From Bacteroidales bacterium (GTDB lineage: Bacteria; Bacteroidota; Bacteroidia; Bacteroidales; NBLH01), in assembly GCA_029210905.1 (NCBI GenBank), contig JARGGF010000100.1, positions 1 through 9,703 on the forward strand: a stretch of 9,703 nt of DNA, written 5' to 3'. Below, one piece after another: positions 1-7,471 of the stretch. The notes below the pieces were generated by a model, which had not been told where the DNA came from, did not search any database, and saw only the letters and a list, made by a program, of their open reading frames with translations. Both the position numbers and the translations under genes were made by a program. The stretch's first letter is position 1, and each line of letters starts with the position of its first letter.

Positions 1-820
1 CATATTCGGCAGCAACATTTAGCGGGCCAATTACAGCATCAAGTGTTTTGTTAATGCCAATAACAATTTCCCTGAATTCTTCATTGGTTTCTTCAGGTTT
101 TGCGCGGGTAGCCAATTTACCACCAACAGCTGCCTCAACCAAATCTTTGGTTTGTTTTATTACTGATTTAATGATGTTCTGAATGTTGCCAGCGATGATA
201 AATCCTAGAGTAATTCCAAATACTGCTGCAAGGATAAGCAATATGAGCATCAGTTTAGAAGCTGCTGTAGCAATAATTGTATTTTCATCGGCAATTGCCT
301 TACCCACGTTAATTTTATTTTCTACCAGGCTCATCAGAGCAGTTTCGTAATCCTGGGTAGTTTTATTTAGGGCACCCCTGTCAATGGATTCGATGGCCAG
401 TGAGTCCTGGTTTTCGAGTGCCAGTTTTTCAACAATTTCAAGCTCTGTGGTAAAATCCTTCCTTATATTATAAAATTCCGTTACCGCTTTTTTTCCTTCC
501 TCAGTTATCATCGATTTTTCAAAGTTTGACAAAAGGTCTGTCATCCCTTTACTGATTTCTTTCCTTTTGTCAATTAGCTGAGCAATTGCAGCAGGGTTGT
601 TTTCTCTTACCATGTCGCGATAAAGTACACGGCATTGTTGGAAATCGTATACAACGTGGTTTAAATCACCCAGAGGGCTGGTAACCATTTCATATAATTT
701 GGTATCATTACTATCTACCTCAGTTATCTTTGTGATGCCAACATATCCTATAACACCTGAAATAATGGCTACAATAAGGAAACCTATCAAAAGTTTCGTT
801 CTAATTTTCATTTTATTCAT
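1..820 (-). CDS. Methyl-accepting chemotaxis protein, N-terminal part (runs off left edge)
   Basis: This is the first 273 residues of a membrane chemoreceptor; the rest lies beyond base 1. The start MNKMKIRTKLLIG was chosen because a GGAGG ribosome binding site sits 6 nt upstream. A second in-frame ATG three codons later has no such spacing. Residues about 9-30 form a first membrane segment and about 190-210 a second. The helical stretch between them (about 31-189) resembles the four-helix-bundle ligand domain of receptors (4HB_MCP type). From residue 212 a HAMP-like linker begins. There, 55 of 62 residues are identical, without gaps, to the receptor encoded just upstream, whereas the sensor halves differ. 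It is the last gene seen in the cluster, 80 bp after its paralogue. The methylation helices and signalling tip would be outside the window, so the MCP call rests on this homology. Confidence 0.9.
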   Translation of the reverse strand, partial: MNKMKIRTKLLIGFLIVAIISGVIGYVGITKITEVDSNDTKLYEMVTSPLGDLNHVVYDFQQCRVLYRDMVRENNPAAIAQLIDKRKEISKGMTDLLSNFEKSMITEEGKKAVTEFYNIRKDFTTELEIVEKLALENQDSLAIESIDRGALNKTTQDYETALMSLVENKINVGKAIADENTIIATAASKLMLILLILAAVFGITLGFIIAGNIQNIIKSVIKQTKDLVEAAVGGKLATRAKPEETNEEFREIVIGINKTLDAVIGPLNVAAEY

Positions 821-826
821 TTTTTT

Positions 827-831
827 CCTCC
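827..831 (-). promoter_or_regulatory. Strong Shine-Dalgarno site of the second chemoreceptor
   Basis: GGAGG on the minus strand, 6 nt before the ATG at 820-818. It decides the start over the in-frame ATG at 811-809. A strong Shine-Dalgarno match stands out here, since the kinase and receiver genes of the cluster mostly lack one. Confidence 0.7.
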
Positions 832-873
832 GTTATTTTTTAATTGTTTTTAAATAGCTTAAATAATTAATCG

Positions 874-893
874 ATTGAGCAGAATCGCTCAAT
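874..893 (-). other. Intercistronic hairpin between the two receptor genes
   Basis: A perfect 7-bp inverted repeat (ATTGAGC / GCTCAAT) with a 6-nt loop starts 7 nt after the receptor stop codon at 901-903. No run of U follows on the minus-strand transcript, so it does not look like a standard intrinsic terminator. An RNA-processing or 3'-end stabilising role that changes the ratio of the two receptor messages is possible but inferred. Confidence 0.35.
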
Positions 894-900
894 TTGGGTA

Positions 901-3792
901 TTAAAAGTTTTCAAATTCAGCATCTGATGCTTCTTCCATATCAAATTTTATCTTTTTGTTTTTTAAAACACTTACAGGTTGTGCTTTAACTGTAGATTTC
1001 CCAAATGATTTGCCTTTAACTTTGTGCTCCAAAACAAAAAAATCCATCACTTCTCTTAATTGTTCTGCCTGCGATGCGAGTTCTTCTGATCCGGTAGAAA
1101 GTTCTTCGGCGTTTGAGGTGTTTTGTTGGGTTACTTCAGAAAGCTGGTTCATGGCTCCATTTACCTGGCGGATGCCGATTTCCTGCTCTTCGCTTGCCAT
1201 AACAATATCACGCACCAGTTCTGCTGTTTTTTCAATACTTGGTACAATTTCTGCCAGTTGTTTGCCTGATTGTTCTGCAATAGTTACACTGTTTTTCGAA
1301 ACATGGTTAATTTCTATTGCAGCTTGTTGGCTTTGTTCTGCCAGTTTACGGACTTCGGCAGCTACCACAGCAAACCCTTCGCCATGCTCACCTGCACGGG
1401 CAGCTTCAATTGCAGCGTTAATGGCCAGTAAGTCAGTCTTTTCTGCGATATCTTTAACAATTGATATTTTTTCAGCAATGGTTTTCATGGCCTCCACCGT
1501 TTCAAATACACTTTTATTACTGATCTTTATATCCTCAGCTGCTTTGCGGGCACTTGCTTCTGTAGTTTTTGCATTTGCCAGGTTGTTCTGAACATTGGCC
1601 AGCATTTGTTCAAATGATGAAGTTACCTCTTCGGTTGAAGCTGCCTGCTCGTTGGCACCACTTGCAATCATATTGGCAGATTCGCTCATCTGGCCACTTC
1701 CATTGGTTACATAATCAGCAGCAGATCTTATTTCTCCTACAATTTCGGAAAGTGAAAAGACCATTTTTGAAAGTGCTTCCATTAAACCATCCTGTTCCGA
1801 ACGTTTTTTTAATACCACAGTTAAATCACCATTGGCAACCAGGGTTGCTTTTTGAATAATGTCATTAGTTGATTCAATCAGAATATTTAAATTGTTTTTT
1901 ATGGTATTAAAATCGCCATTGTAGTTTTCAGTAATTGTCGTTGGAATATCCCCTTTGGAGATACGATCAATATAATTGGCAGAAACATTTAACGGGCCAA
2001 TAACTGCATCAAGGGTTTTATTAATTCCTTCAATTATTTTTTTGTAATCGCCAAAATGTTTTGAAGCATCGGCGCGGGTTGCCAATTTGCCCAGAACTGC
2101 CGCCTCGGATAAATTATTGGTATCACTTATTAATGCGCCAATTGCGTTCACACATTCCATTAAAGCATTATTTATGGTATCAAATTTTTCTTTTGCATCT
2201 TTGGTTTCTTCAGTGGCATCATTACTTTTGGCGGCAATATTAATATCGCCGTTGGCTAATTTTATCAGATTTTCTGTTACCTTTTTCGTTTCAGTTTCTT
2301 GATATTCAGCAACTTTTTTAGCAACTTTTGCAGCATTTTTTAATTCTGTTTGATCCACAATTACCTCAAATGCACCAATAGTCCTTCCTTCACGGTTTTT
2401 AAGAGGCACTCCGGTATAACTAATATCGAGTGTATGGTTCCCCGGCTTTGCAACAGTTTCACTACTCACTTCCCTGCCAGCCTGAATCGCTTGAGAGTAA
2501 GCGCAATTACTTGTTTTACAGTCATTTGCCTTAAAATGATCCCAGCATTTGGTTTTTGTTTGAAATAAATTAATACCAGTGGTGTTATTTAAACCAGCAC
2601 CAACTTTGTTCATAAATTGAATTTCAAAATCGTTATTTATTATCATGCTTGGGGCAGGCATATTGTCCAATAAACCAACTAACGAATTAATGGTGTCATT
2701 AACGCCTGCAATAATTTTTGCAAAATCACCTTCGTGTTTTGATTCATCCGCTCTGGTAAAAAGTTTACCTTCTACTGCAGCTTTTGACAGCATGTTGGCA
2801 TCTTCAATCATTAGATTTACAGCATCAATACAAACATTCAGGTTGTTTTTTATTTCATTGAAATCGCCGTTATAGCTGTCGGTGATTTTTGGAGGGATGT
2901 TACCTTTTGAAATACGATCAACGTATTCTGCAGCAACATTTAACGGACCGATAACTGCGTCGAGTGTACGATTAATACCAACTGTTATTTCACGGAATTC
3001 ATCGTTGGTGTCTTCTGGTTTGGCACGGGTGGCAAGTTTACCGGCTACAGCAGCATCAACAAGGTCTTTTGTTTGTTTAATTACTGATTTTATAATGTTT
3101 TGGATGTTGGTAGAAATAAACAGACCTGAAAAGAGTGCTAATGCAACGCCAATAATGATAAAAATAAGCAGGAGTAACATTCCGCTACTTGAGGCTGTAT
3201 CACTTTCAATATCAGTTTCTTTAGCATGTTTATTATTAATATCCATTACTTTTAGCAAAAGGCTCTCAGAGTTGGCAAAAACTGGGCGTAGTTTATAGGC
3301 GTAATGATCTAAAATGGTACTATCCAATGCAGCTATTTCAAGGCTTCTTTCGTCAACACCTTTTGCGGTAAGATCATCTCTCTGCCTGTTGAGTGCAACA
3401 AAAGCTTCATGTGTTTTAAGCCAATCGTTCCAGGCTGGGATAAATTCATTCCAGGCATCTGATTCTTCTGCTAATTTTGGCAGGGATTCATAGTTTTTTC
3501 GTGCGGTATCAATGCTAACAATGATTCTATCCATCTTATCGTAAAAATGTTGTCTGTCGGCTCCTTCAAAGCGCCTCACCATCAGGCCCATTTCCTGGGC
3601 TTTTACATTTGTTTTAGCTTCGTTGATGATTTGCAGGTTATTTACACTTGGTAAAATTACGGTAGCTAATTCATCCTGTCCTTGTTGAATACTTTGCATT
3701 CCACTGTATCCAATGTATCCGATTATTGCTGAAATAATTGTTAATAATGCAAAACTCAGCAAAAGTTTTGTTCTGATTTTGAGATGATTCAT
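901..3792 (-). CDS. Methyl-accepting chemotaxis protein with PAS set among HAMP-like repeats
   Basis: A 963-residue transmembrane chemoreceptor that should feed signals to CheA through a CheW-type coupler. Membrane segments lie at about 8-30 and 204-226, flanking a helical extracytoplasmic sensor (31-203, four-helix-bundle type). The cytoplasmic part has three HAMP-like units (about 228-375), a PAS domain (about 376-485) with Cys416, Cys425 and Cys430, then about four more HAMP-like units (490-690), and the coiled-coil signalling domain. The signalling tip is clear at 784-818: TDLLAINAAIEAARAGE, then GEGFAVVAAEVRKLA. Glu/Gln pairs at 715-716, 721-722, 896-897 and 903-904 are candidate methylation sites. 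A basic, flexible tail ends in EFENF, which resembles a CheR-tethering pentapeptide. The start has GGAGG 7 nt upstream. The gene follows the CheW-like gene by 72 bp. The MCP assignment is certain; the ligand is unknown. Confidence 0.97.
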   Translation of the reverse strand: MNHLKIRTKLLLSFALLTIISAIIGYIGYSGMQSIQQGQDELATVILPSVNNLQIINEAKTNVKAQEMGLMVRRFEGADRQHFYDKMDRIIVSIDTARKNYESLPKLAEESDAWNEFIPAWNDWLKTHEAFVALNRQRDDLTAKGVDERSLEIAALDSTILDHYAYKLRPVFANSESLLLKVMDINNKHAKETDIESDTASSSGMLLLLIFIIIGVALALFSGLFISTNIQNIIKSVIKQTKDLVDAAVAGKLATRAKPEDTNDEFREITVGINRTLDAVIGPLNVAAEYVDRISKGNIPPKITDSYNGDFNEIKNNLNVCIDAVNLMIEDANMLSKAAVEGKLFTRADESKHEGDFAKIIAGVNDTINSLVGLLDNMPAPSMIINNDFEIQFMNKVGAGLNNTTGINLFQTKTKCWDHFKANDCKTSNCAYSQAIQAGREVSSETVAKPGNHTLDISYTGVPLKNREGRTIGAFEVIVDQTELKNAAKVAKKVAEYQETETKKVTENLIKLANGDINIAAKSNDATEETKDAKEKFDTINNALMECVNAIGALISDTNNLSEAAVLGKLATRADASKHFGDYKKIIEGINKTLDAVIGPLNVSANYIDRISKGDIPTTITENYNGDFNTIKNNLNILIESTNDIIQKATLVANGDLTVVLKKRSEQDGLMEALSKMVFSLSEIVGEIRSAADYVTNGSGQMSESANMIASGANEQAASTEEVTSSFEQMLANVQNNLANAKTTEASARKAAEDIKISNKSVFETVEAMKTIAEKISIVKDIAEKTDLLAINAAIEAARAGEHGEGFAVVAAEVRKLAEQSQQAAIEINHVSKNSVTIAEQSGKQLAEIVPSIEKTAELVRDIVMASEEQEIGIRQVNGAMNQLSEVTQQNTSNAEELSTGSEELASQAEQLREVMDFFVLEHKVKGKSFGKSTVKAQPVSVLKNKKIKFDMEEASDAEFENF
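1813..2112 (-). repeat. Internal HAMP-pair duplication, copy 2
   Basis: Encodes residues 561-660 of the receptor. It aligns without gaps at an offset of 317 residues (951 bp) to residues 244-343. In the best part (589-636 against 272-319) 38 of 48 residues are identical, including the shared LDAVIGPLNV and NYNGDFN/SYNGDFN blocks. It is a diverged in-frame duplication rather than a recent one. Confidence 0.8.
2764..3063 (-). repeat. Internal HAMP-pair duplication, copy 1
   Basis: Encodes residues 244-343 of the receptor, the counterpart of residues 561-660. The same segment is also shared with the partial receptor at the left edge, whose bases 1-190 align to about 2922-3111. The cluster therefore holds three related copies of this HAMP module. 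Confidence 0.8.
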
Positions 3793-3799
3793 GATTAAT

Positions 3800-3804
3800 C
3801 CTCC
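3800..3804 (-). promoter_or_regulatory. Strong Shine-Dalgarno site of the PAS chemoreceptor
   Basis: GGAGG on the minus strand, 7 nt before the ATG at 3792-3790. It supports the chosen start, at which the first membrane helix follows within eight residues. The second receptor gene has the same arrangement. Confidence 0.7.
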
Positions 3805-3864
3805 AGATTTTTATGGGTTGTTTTTAAGTAATTATAAATTGTATTATGAATTTATTGGCACTCA

Positions 3865-4104
3865 CTAGTCGCGTTTATTCATCATTAATTTCGAAAGAAG
3901 TGATAAATTCTCGGGTAACTTAGGTTCTATACCCAGAATGGGAATCTTTTTATTTTTAAAACTGATAATCCCTTTTAGTTCAGTTGGAATGGAAGGGATT
4001 TCGGACTTCCTTTCTTTTTTTAGAAAATTATTGATACTTTTTCCAGCAAATGATTCATTACCGATCAGGAGTGAGGGGAGCTTAGTATTTTTTGAGTTTA
4101 TCAT
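3865..4104 (-). CDS. Half-length CheW-like protein (first half of the fold only)
   Basis: A 79-residue protein. Residues about 9-62 align by eye to the first half of CheW: LLIGNESFAG matches the first strands (E. coli CheW LVFTLGDEEYG). KGIISFKNKKIPILGI matches the KGVTNLRGVIVPIVDL region. CheW is normally about 150-165 residues, and the second half is absent. Only 72 bp separate the stop from the next gene, and they encode no remainder in another frame. At the position of receptor-contacting Arg62 of E. coli CheW there is Lys50, the next Gly is Asn51, and the usual Asp of the VIDL strand is Gly58. The start codon overlaps the cheA stop (ATGA), implying translational coupling. CheW links receptors to CheA; whether half a fold can do so is open. 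It could be a decayed gene, but the coupling and open frame argue for a real product. Confidence is good for a real gene and moderate for its kinship. Confidence 0.7.
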   Translation of the reverse strand: MINSKNTKLPSLLIGNESFAGKSINNFLKKERKSEIPSIPTELKGIISFKNKKIPILGIEPKLPENLSLLSKLMMNKRD

Positions 4105-6140
4105 TTCTTTTTGGTTTTTTCAGACAATTGTTTGCTATTGTCTATTAGTTTATTAATGTCCAGAATAACAGTTAATTGTCCATCAGCCAGCAAACTGGCA
4201 CCAGTAAAGTATTGCTGATTAATCAGGTAACCATCAAAAGGCTTTAGTACAGCCTGGTATTCACCAATTACCTTATCCACTATCAGCCCCACTTCTTGTA
4301 AACCATTACTTACTATTACAACTTTTTGACTGTCAGGTAATTGTCCGTTTATGCCAAATACCTGGCGCAAATTTATGTATGGTATCAGTTTGCCTTCAAT
4401 AGCTAGTTGATGGTTATCTGTTTGTTCCAAATCAGCCTGTGTGAGCTGTGCACATTTGTGGATGCTTGGCAAGGGTATTGAAAAAAATTGTTTACCTGTT
4501 TGCACCAATAAAGTATCTATTATTGACAATGACATAGGAAGCTTAATAATTATGGTAGTTCCTTTGCCTTTTTGCGATTTAATTTCAACTTCACCCCTTA
4601 GCTGGTTAATACTTCTTTTAACTACATCCATTCCAACACCGCGTCCGGAAACTTCGCTCAGGTTTTGTGCTGTTGAAAAGCCTGGCATAAAAATTAAATC
4701 GTATAACTGTTTCTCTGTCAGTTCTGTATCAGGTGTTATTATTCCTTTTTCAATGGCTTTGCTTCTTATTTTGTCCTTGTCCATTCCGCGGCCATCATCG
4801 GTAATCTCAATGATAATATCAGAACCGGAACGGTGGGTGTTAAAACCAATTTTTCCTTGTGGCGATTTACCAGCCTTCTCACGTTCCTGAATTGTTTCTA
4901 TACCATGGTCCAGGCTGTTCCTGATCAAGTGGGTCAGTGGACTTTCAAGGCTGTCGATGATGTTCTTATCCAGTTCAGTTTCAAGGCCTTCGGCTACAAA
5001 TTCAACACTTTTGTTAAGTTGTTTGGAAATATCCCTTATCAACCTAAGAAACATTACATATAATGTTTTTATTTGCACCAATCTTACATTTAGGATATTT
5101 TTCCTGAACCTGTTGGTTATTTTATCTATGGACTCAATAAGCTTATAGAGTTTTTTGTAACCTTCATTTTCCACAATTAACCTAAACTCTGCCTTTGCGG
5201 TGACCAATTCACTGAGCAGATCCATTTGTTCATCCAATTTATCTGAAGAAACCCTTAGAAAATTAATAGAACTTTGTTTAGTTTCTTCTTCTTCCTCAAT
5301 TTTCGGGCTGAAGCTCTTTTTTTCATTAACCTTTTCGTTTTCTTTTTTGAGCTTCAATTTGGCTGCAATTTCTTTTAAAGGGCTTAAGTCATTGTGTTTT
5401 TTTAATGAAGAATTTTTTTGAACGATAGAATTAAATTCATCATTCAGGAAAAGATTCTCATTTGCAAGCAGCTCTATTTTAGCAATATCCAGCATGAAAA
5501 TGAAAACATCTTCAATATCGCTTAATGGTGATTTGCTTACAATAAATATTTCCCAAATGCTCAATGAGCTTTTCCCATCTTTTATTGGAATGGAAATAAT
5601 GCTGCCTAATCCATCAAGTTCTCGGAATATCCCATCGAGTTTAATCCCTCTTTTTTCAAATTCCTCATTGATCTCAAACGAAACATAAAAGGTTTTATCT
5701 GTTTTACCGTCAGCTGCTTCAAGCAACTTTTTTTCAGCAGGGTTATCATCATTAGGCACAGTATTTTGGGCAAGATATCCGGTAATCTGCATTTCCAGTC
5801 GTTCAAACTCAGCAAGTGACGAGTCTGAAACATCATCCTTTAGTTTAAGCACCATATTGGTAAAATCCACAACCTCCAGAGATAAGTTCACGATATCGCT
5901 ATTTACAGCGATAGTATTGTCTCTGATACAATCATAAACATTCTCAATTAGGTGCATCAAATGCCCAACTTTATTAAAGCCGTACATTCCACTTGCTCCC
6001 TTAAGACTGTGCAAGCCCCTGAATATTTCTTCAACAATAAGAATATTATCGGGCTTTACTTCAAGCATCAGCAAGCTTTTTTCAAGCTTTGAAAGCAGTT
6101 CAAGAGCGTCGGCTATAAATCTATCTTTAAAATCCTCCAT
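4101..6140 (-). CDS. cheA: Chemotaxis histidine kinase CheA
   Basis: A 679-residue cytoplasmic kinase that autophosphorylates and passes phosphate to receiver proteins under receptor control. An N-terminal HPt (P1) domain spans about 1-120 with the phosphorylatable His44 in GLHSLKGASGMYGF. A middle domain (about 150-225, with WEIFIVSKSP and DIEDVFIFMLD) resembles the segment found after P1 in many non-enteric CheA proteins rather than E. coli P2. A Lys/Glu-rich linker (226-290) leads to the P3 dimerisation helices (about 292-370). The P4 ATPase domain has the N box HLIRNSLDHGIE (404-415), DDGRGMD (448-454), FMPGFSTA (484-491) and GRGVGMDVV (499-507). A complete CheW-like P5 lies at 535-668. 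The start overlaps the CheY-like stop by one base (TAATG), and the end overlaps the CheW-like gene by four. It has no C-terminal receiver. All catalytic motifs look intact. Confidence 0.98.
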   Translation of the reverse strand: MEDFKDRFIADALELLSKLEKSLLMLEVKPDNILIVEEIFRGLHSLKGASGMYGFNKVGHLMHLIENVYDCIRDNTIAVNSDIVNLSLEVVDFTNMVLKLKDDVSDSSLAEFERLEMQITGYLAQNTVPNDDNPAEKKLLEAADGKTDKTFYVSFEINEEFEKRGIKLDGIFRELDGLGSIISIPIKDGKSSLSIWEIFIVSKSPLSDIEDVFIFMLDIAKIELLANENLFLNDEFNSIVQKNSSLKKHNDLSPLKEIAAKLKLKKENEKVNEKKSFSPKIEEEEETKQSSINFLRVSSDKLDEQMDLLSELVTAKAEFRLIVENEGYKKLYKLIESIDKITNRFRKNILNVRLVQIKTLYVMFLRLIRDISKQLNKSVEFVAEGLETELDKNIIDSLESPLTHLIRNSLDHGIETIQEREKAGKSPQGKIGFNTHRSGSDIIIEITDDGRGMDKDKIRSKAIEKGIITPDTELTEKQLYDLIFMPGFSTAQNLSEVSGRGVGMDVVKRSINQLRGEVEIKSQKGKGTTIIIKLPMSLSIIDTLLVQTGKQFFSIPLPSIHKCAQLTQADLEQTDNHQLAIEGKLIPYINLRQVFGINGQLPDSQKVVIVSNGLQEVGLIVDKVIGEYQAVLKPFDGYLINQQYFTGASLLADGQLTVILDINKLIDNSKQLSEKTKKK

Positions 6141-6505
6141 TATTGAAATATTGAGTTGATTATTTTTGTAAAACGGTTAATGTCAAAAGGTTTGTTTAGC
6201 CAGCCATAGGCTCCAGCGGCCCGTGCATCAATTTTACATTGTTCAGCTTTTTCTGAACTTAAAATTAATACGGGCATGTTCCGATATTGAGCTTTAGCTT
6301 TTACGGCCTTTGTTAGCTCAGCGCCTGTCATGCCAGGCATTTTAAAGTCGGTTACCATCAGGTCTATTGTGCGGCCATCGAAAAATTCAAGGGCTACTTT
6401 TGGATCTTCTGCTTCAAGAATTTCAAAACCTTTTTGGTGCAAAGCATGTTTCATTACCACGGTATTGGTTTTAAAGTCATCTACTATTACAATTGTTTTG
6501 CTCAT
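6140..6505 (-). CDS. cheY: CheY-like single-domain response regulator
   Basis: A 121-residue stand-alone receiver, the length of CheY, with no output domain. The acidic pair is Asp9-Asp10, the phosphoacceptor Asp53 (in VTDFKMPGMTG), the hydroxyl residue Ser83 (PVLILSSE) and the conserved Lys105 (WLNKPF). The aromatic switch position that is Tyr106 in E. coli CheY is Trp102 here. Its stop overlaps the cheA start by a single base (TAATG), so it is very probably a direct CheA partner. The target is not visible: the window has no flagellar switch, pilus or gliding gene. It could carry phosphate to another protein instead of acting at a motor. The assignment as a receiver is secure; the name cheY is based on length and position. 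Confidence 0.93.
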   Translation of the reverse strand: MSKTIVIVDDFKTNTVVMKHALHQKGFEILEAEDPKVALEFFDGRTIDLMVTDFKMPGMTGAELTKAVKAKAQYRNMPVLILSSEKAEQCKIDARAAGAYGWLNKPFDINRFTKIINSIFQ

Positions 6506-6546
6506 ATCTCTCGATTTTATGTGATTAAGAATATCTGATTATTATT

Positions 6547-7464
6547 TTATGCATTTCTTAAGGCTATTATTTCTTTATGATCAGTAACATCATCCAGGCT
6601 TAATAAAACAGACGGCACCTTTCCATCAATATAGGTTGCAGATATCAATATTTTCCGCTCGTCAACATTATTTCCTCTTTTTATCGAAAGTTTCCCTTCT
6701 ATTTTGTAGTAATCTGTTTTATATTTTATTGAATTTACTATTGTAGAATTTATCAGGCAGCCTTTACATGCTTCAGAAGCTCCACACCCACCTGGCTTTT
6801 CACCTGAATTGATACAATCAAAAATGTCACCGGCACGAATACCTATAATTTGTTCTTCTGGTTTACCCGAAGTTTCCAGTCCTGTTTTATTTATTTTTAT
6901 TACCTCTCTGTTTGCATTTACCAATAACACTATTAAAGGAATATTTTTAAAAATTGCACTGAGCAGATTTTCGCGTTCTTCAATTTCTCTTTTACCTTCT
7001 CTAAACTTTCTTGCAAGCATTAACAGATCGTCATTTGTGGCCTTTAATTCAAGGTTTTTTTCTTTTAAGGCTAATAGTAATTCTTTGTTTTCTTTTTGAA
7101 GGTTGTACTTATCAATTGCATTTATTATTGATTGATGCATTTCTTTTTGGTCCCAGGGTTTTTGTATAAAACGATAAACACCAGTGTTGATAGCATCAAG
7201 CACAGTCTCCAGTTCAGCATAGGCCGTAAGAACAGAAAATATGGTGTCAGGGTAAATGGGTTTTATTCTTTCAATAAAGGCTATTCCGGTTTCTTCGGCC
7301 ATTTTTTGATCTGTAATAACAAGCTTCACCTCATTTTTGGTCATTAAGTCTTCTGCTTCATTAGTATTTTTTGCCAGTAAAACATTGTATGCAGACCAAA
7401 AGGCTAATTGAAAACTTTCAAGGTTTTCTTTTTCATCATCGATGTATAAAATTGTGTCTTTCAT
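6547..7464 (-). CDS. Receiver-PAS protein, kinase-less paralogue of the upstream hybrid kinase
   Basis: A 305-residue cytoplasmic protein. The start MKDTILYIDDEKENLES was chosen because the receiver fold begins there and it lies 7 bp after the preceding stop. A longer in-frame reading would add 34 residues of unrelated sequence inside the kinase gene. The receiver (1-118) has Asp9-Asp10, phosphoacceptor Asp52, Thr80 and Lys102 (QKPW). The usual Pro after DxxM is Ala56 (DQKMAEETG). A charged coiled coil (about 117-165) leads to a PAS domain (166-296) with Cys217, Cys227, Cys233 and Cys236. The protein aligns without gaps to the neighbouring kinase through residue 217. It ends just after PAS, where the kinase would begin, and no kinase remnant follows in the 41-bp gap. 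It could dimerise with, or compete against, its paralogue; this is inference. Confidence 0.92.
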   Translation of the reverse strand: MKDTILYIDDEKENLESFQLAFWSAYNVLLAKNTNEAEDLMTKNEVKLVITDQKMAEETGIAFIERIKPIYPDTIFSVLTAYAELETVLDAINTGVYRFIQKPWDQKEMHQSIINAIDKYNLQKENKELLLALKEKNLELKATNDDLLMLARKFREGKREIEERENLLSAIFKNIPLIVLLVNANREVIKINKTGLETSGKPEEQIIGIRAGDIFDCINSGEKPGGCGASEACKGCLINSTIVNSIKYKTDYYKIEGKLSIKRGNNVDERKILISATYIDGKVPSVLLSLDDVTDHKEIIALRNA

Positions 7465-7471
7465 AATGAAT

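Noticed and set aside
956..3298. Several + strand open frames across the receptor gene.
   Set aside because: They are antisense to a protein with clear, continuous domain structure, and their translations show no family features.
3834..3855. A 7-bp inverted repeat (ATAAATT / AATTTAT) between the CheW-like gene and the receptor.
   Set aside because: The stem is made only of A and T with an 8-nt loop and no U tract, as expected by chance in AT-rich DNA.
3865..4104. The CheW-like gene as a frameshifted full cheW.
   Set aside because: Only 72 bp lie between its stop and the next gene, too short for the missing half, and none of it resembles CheW in any frame.
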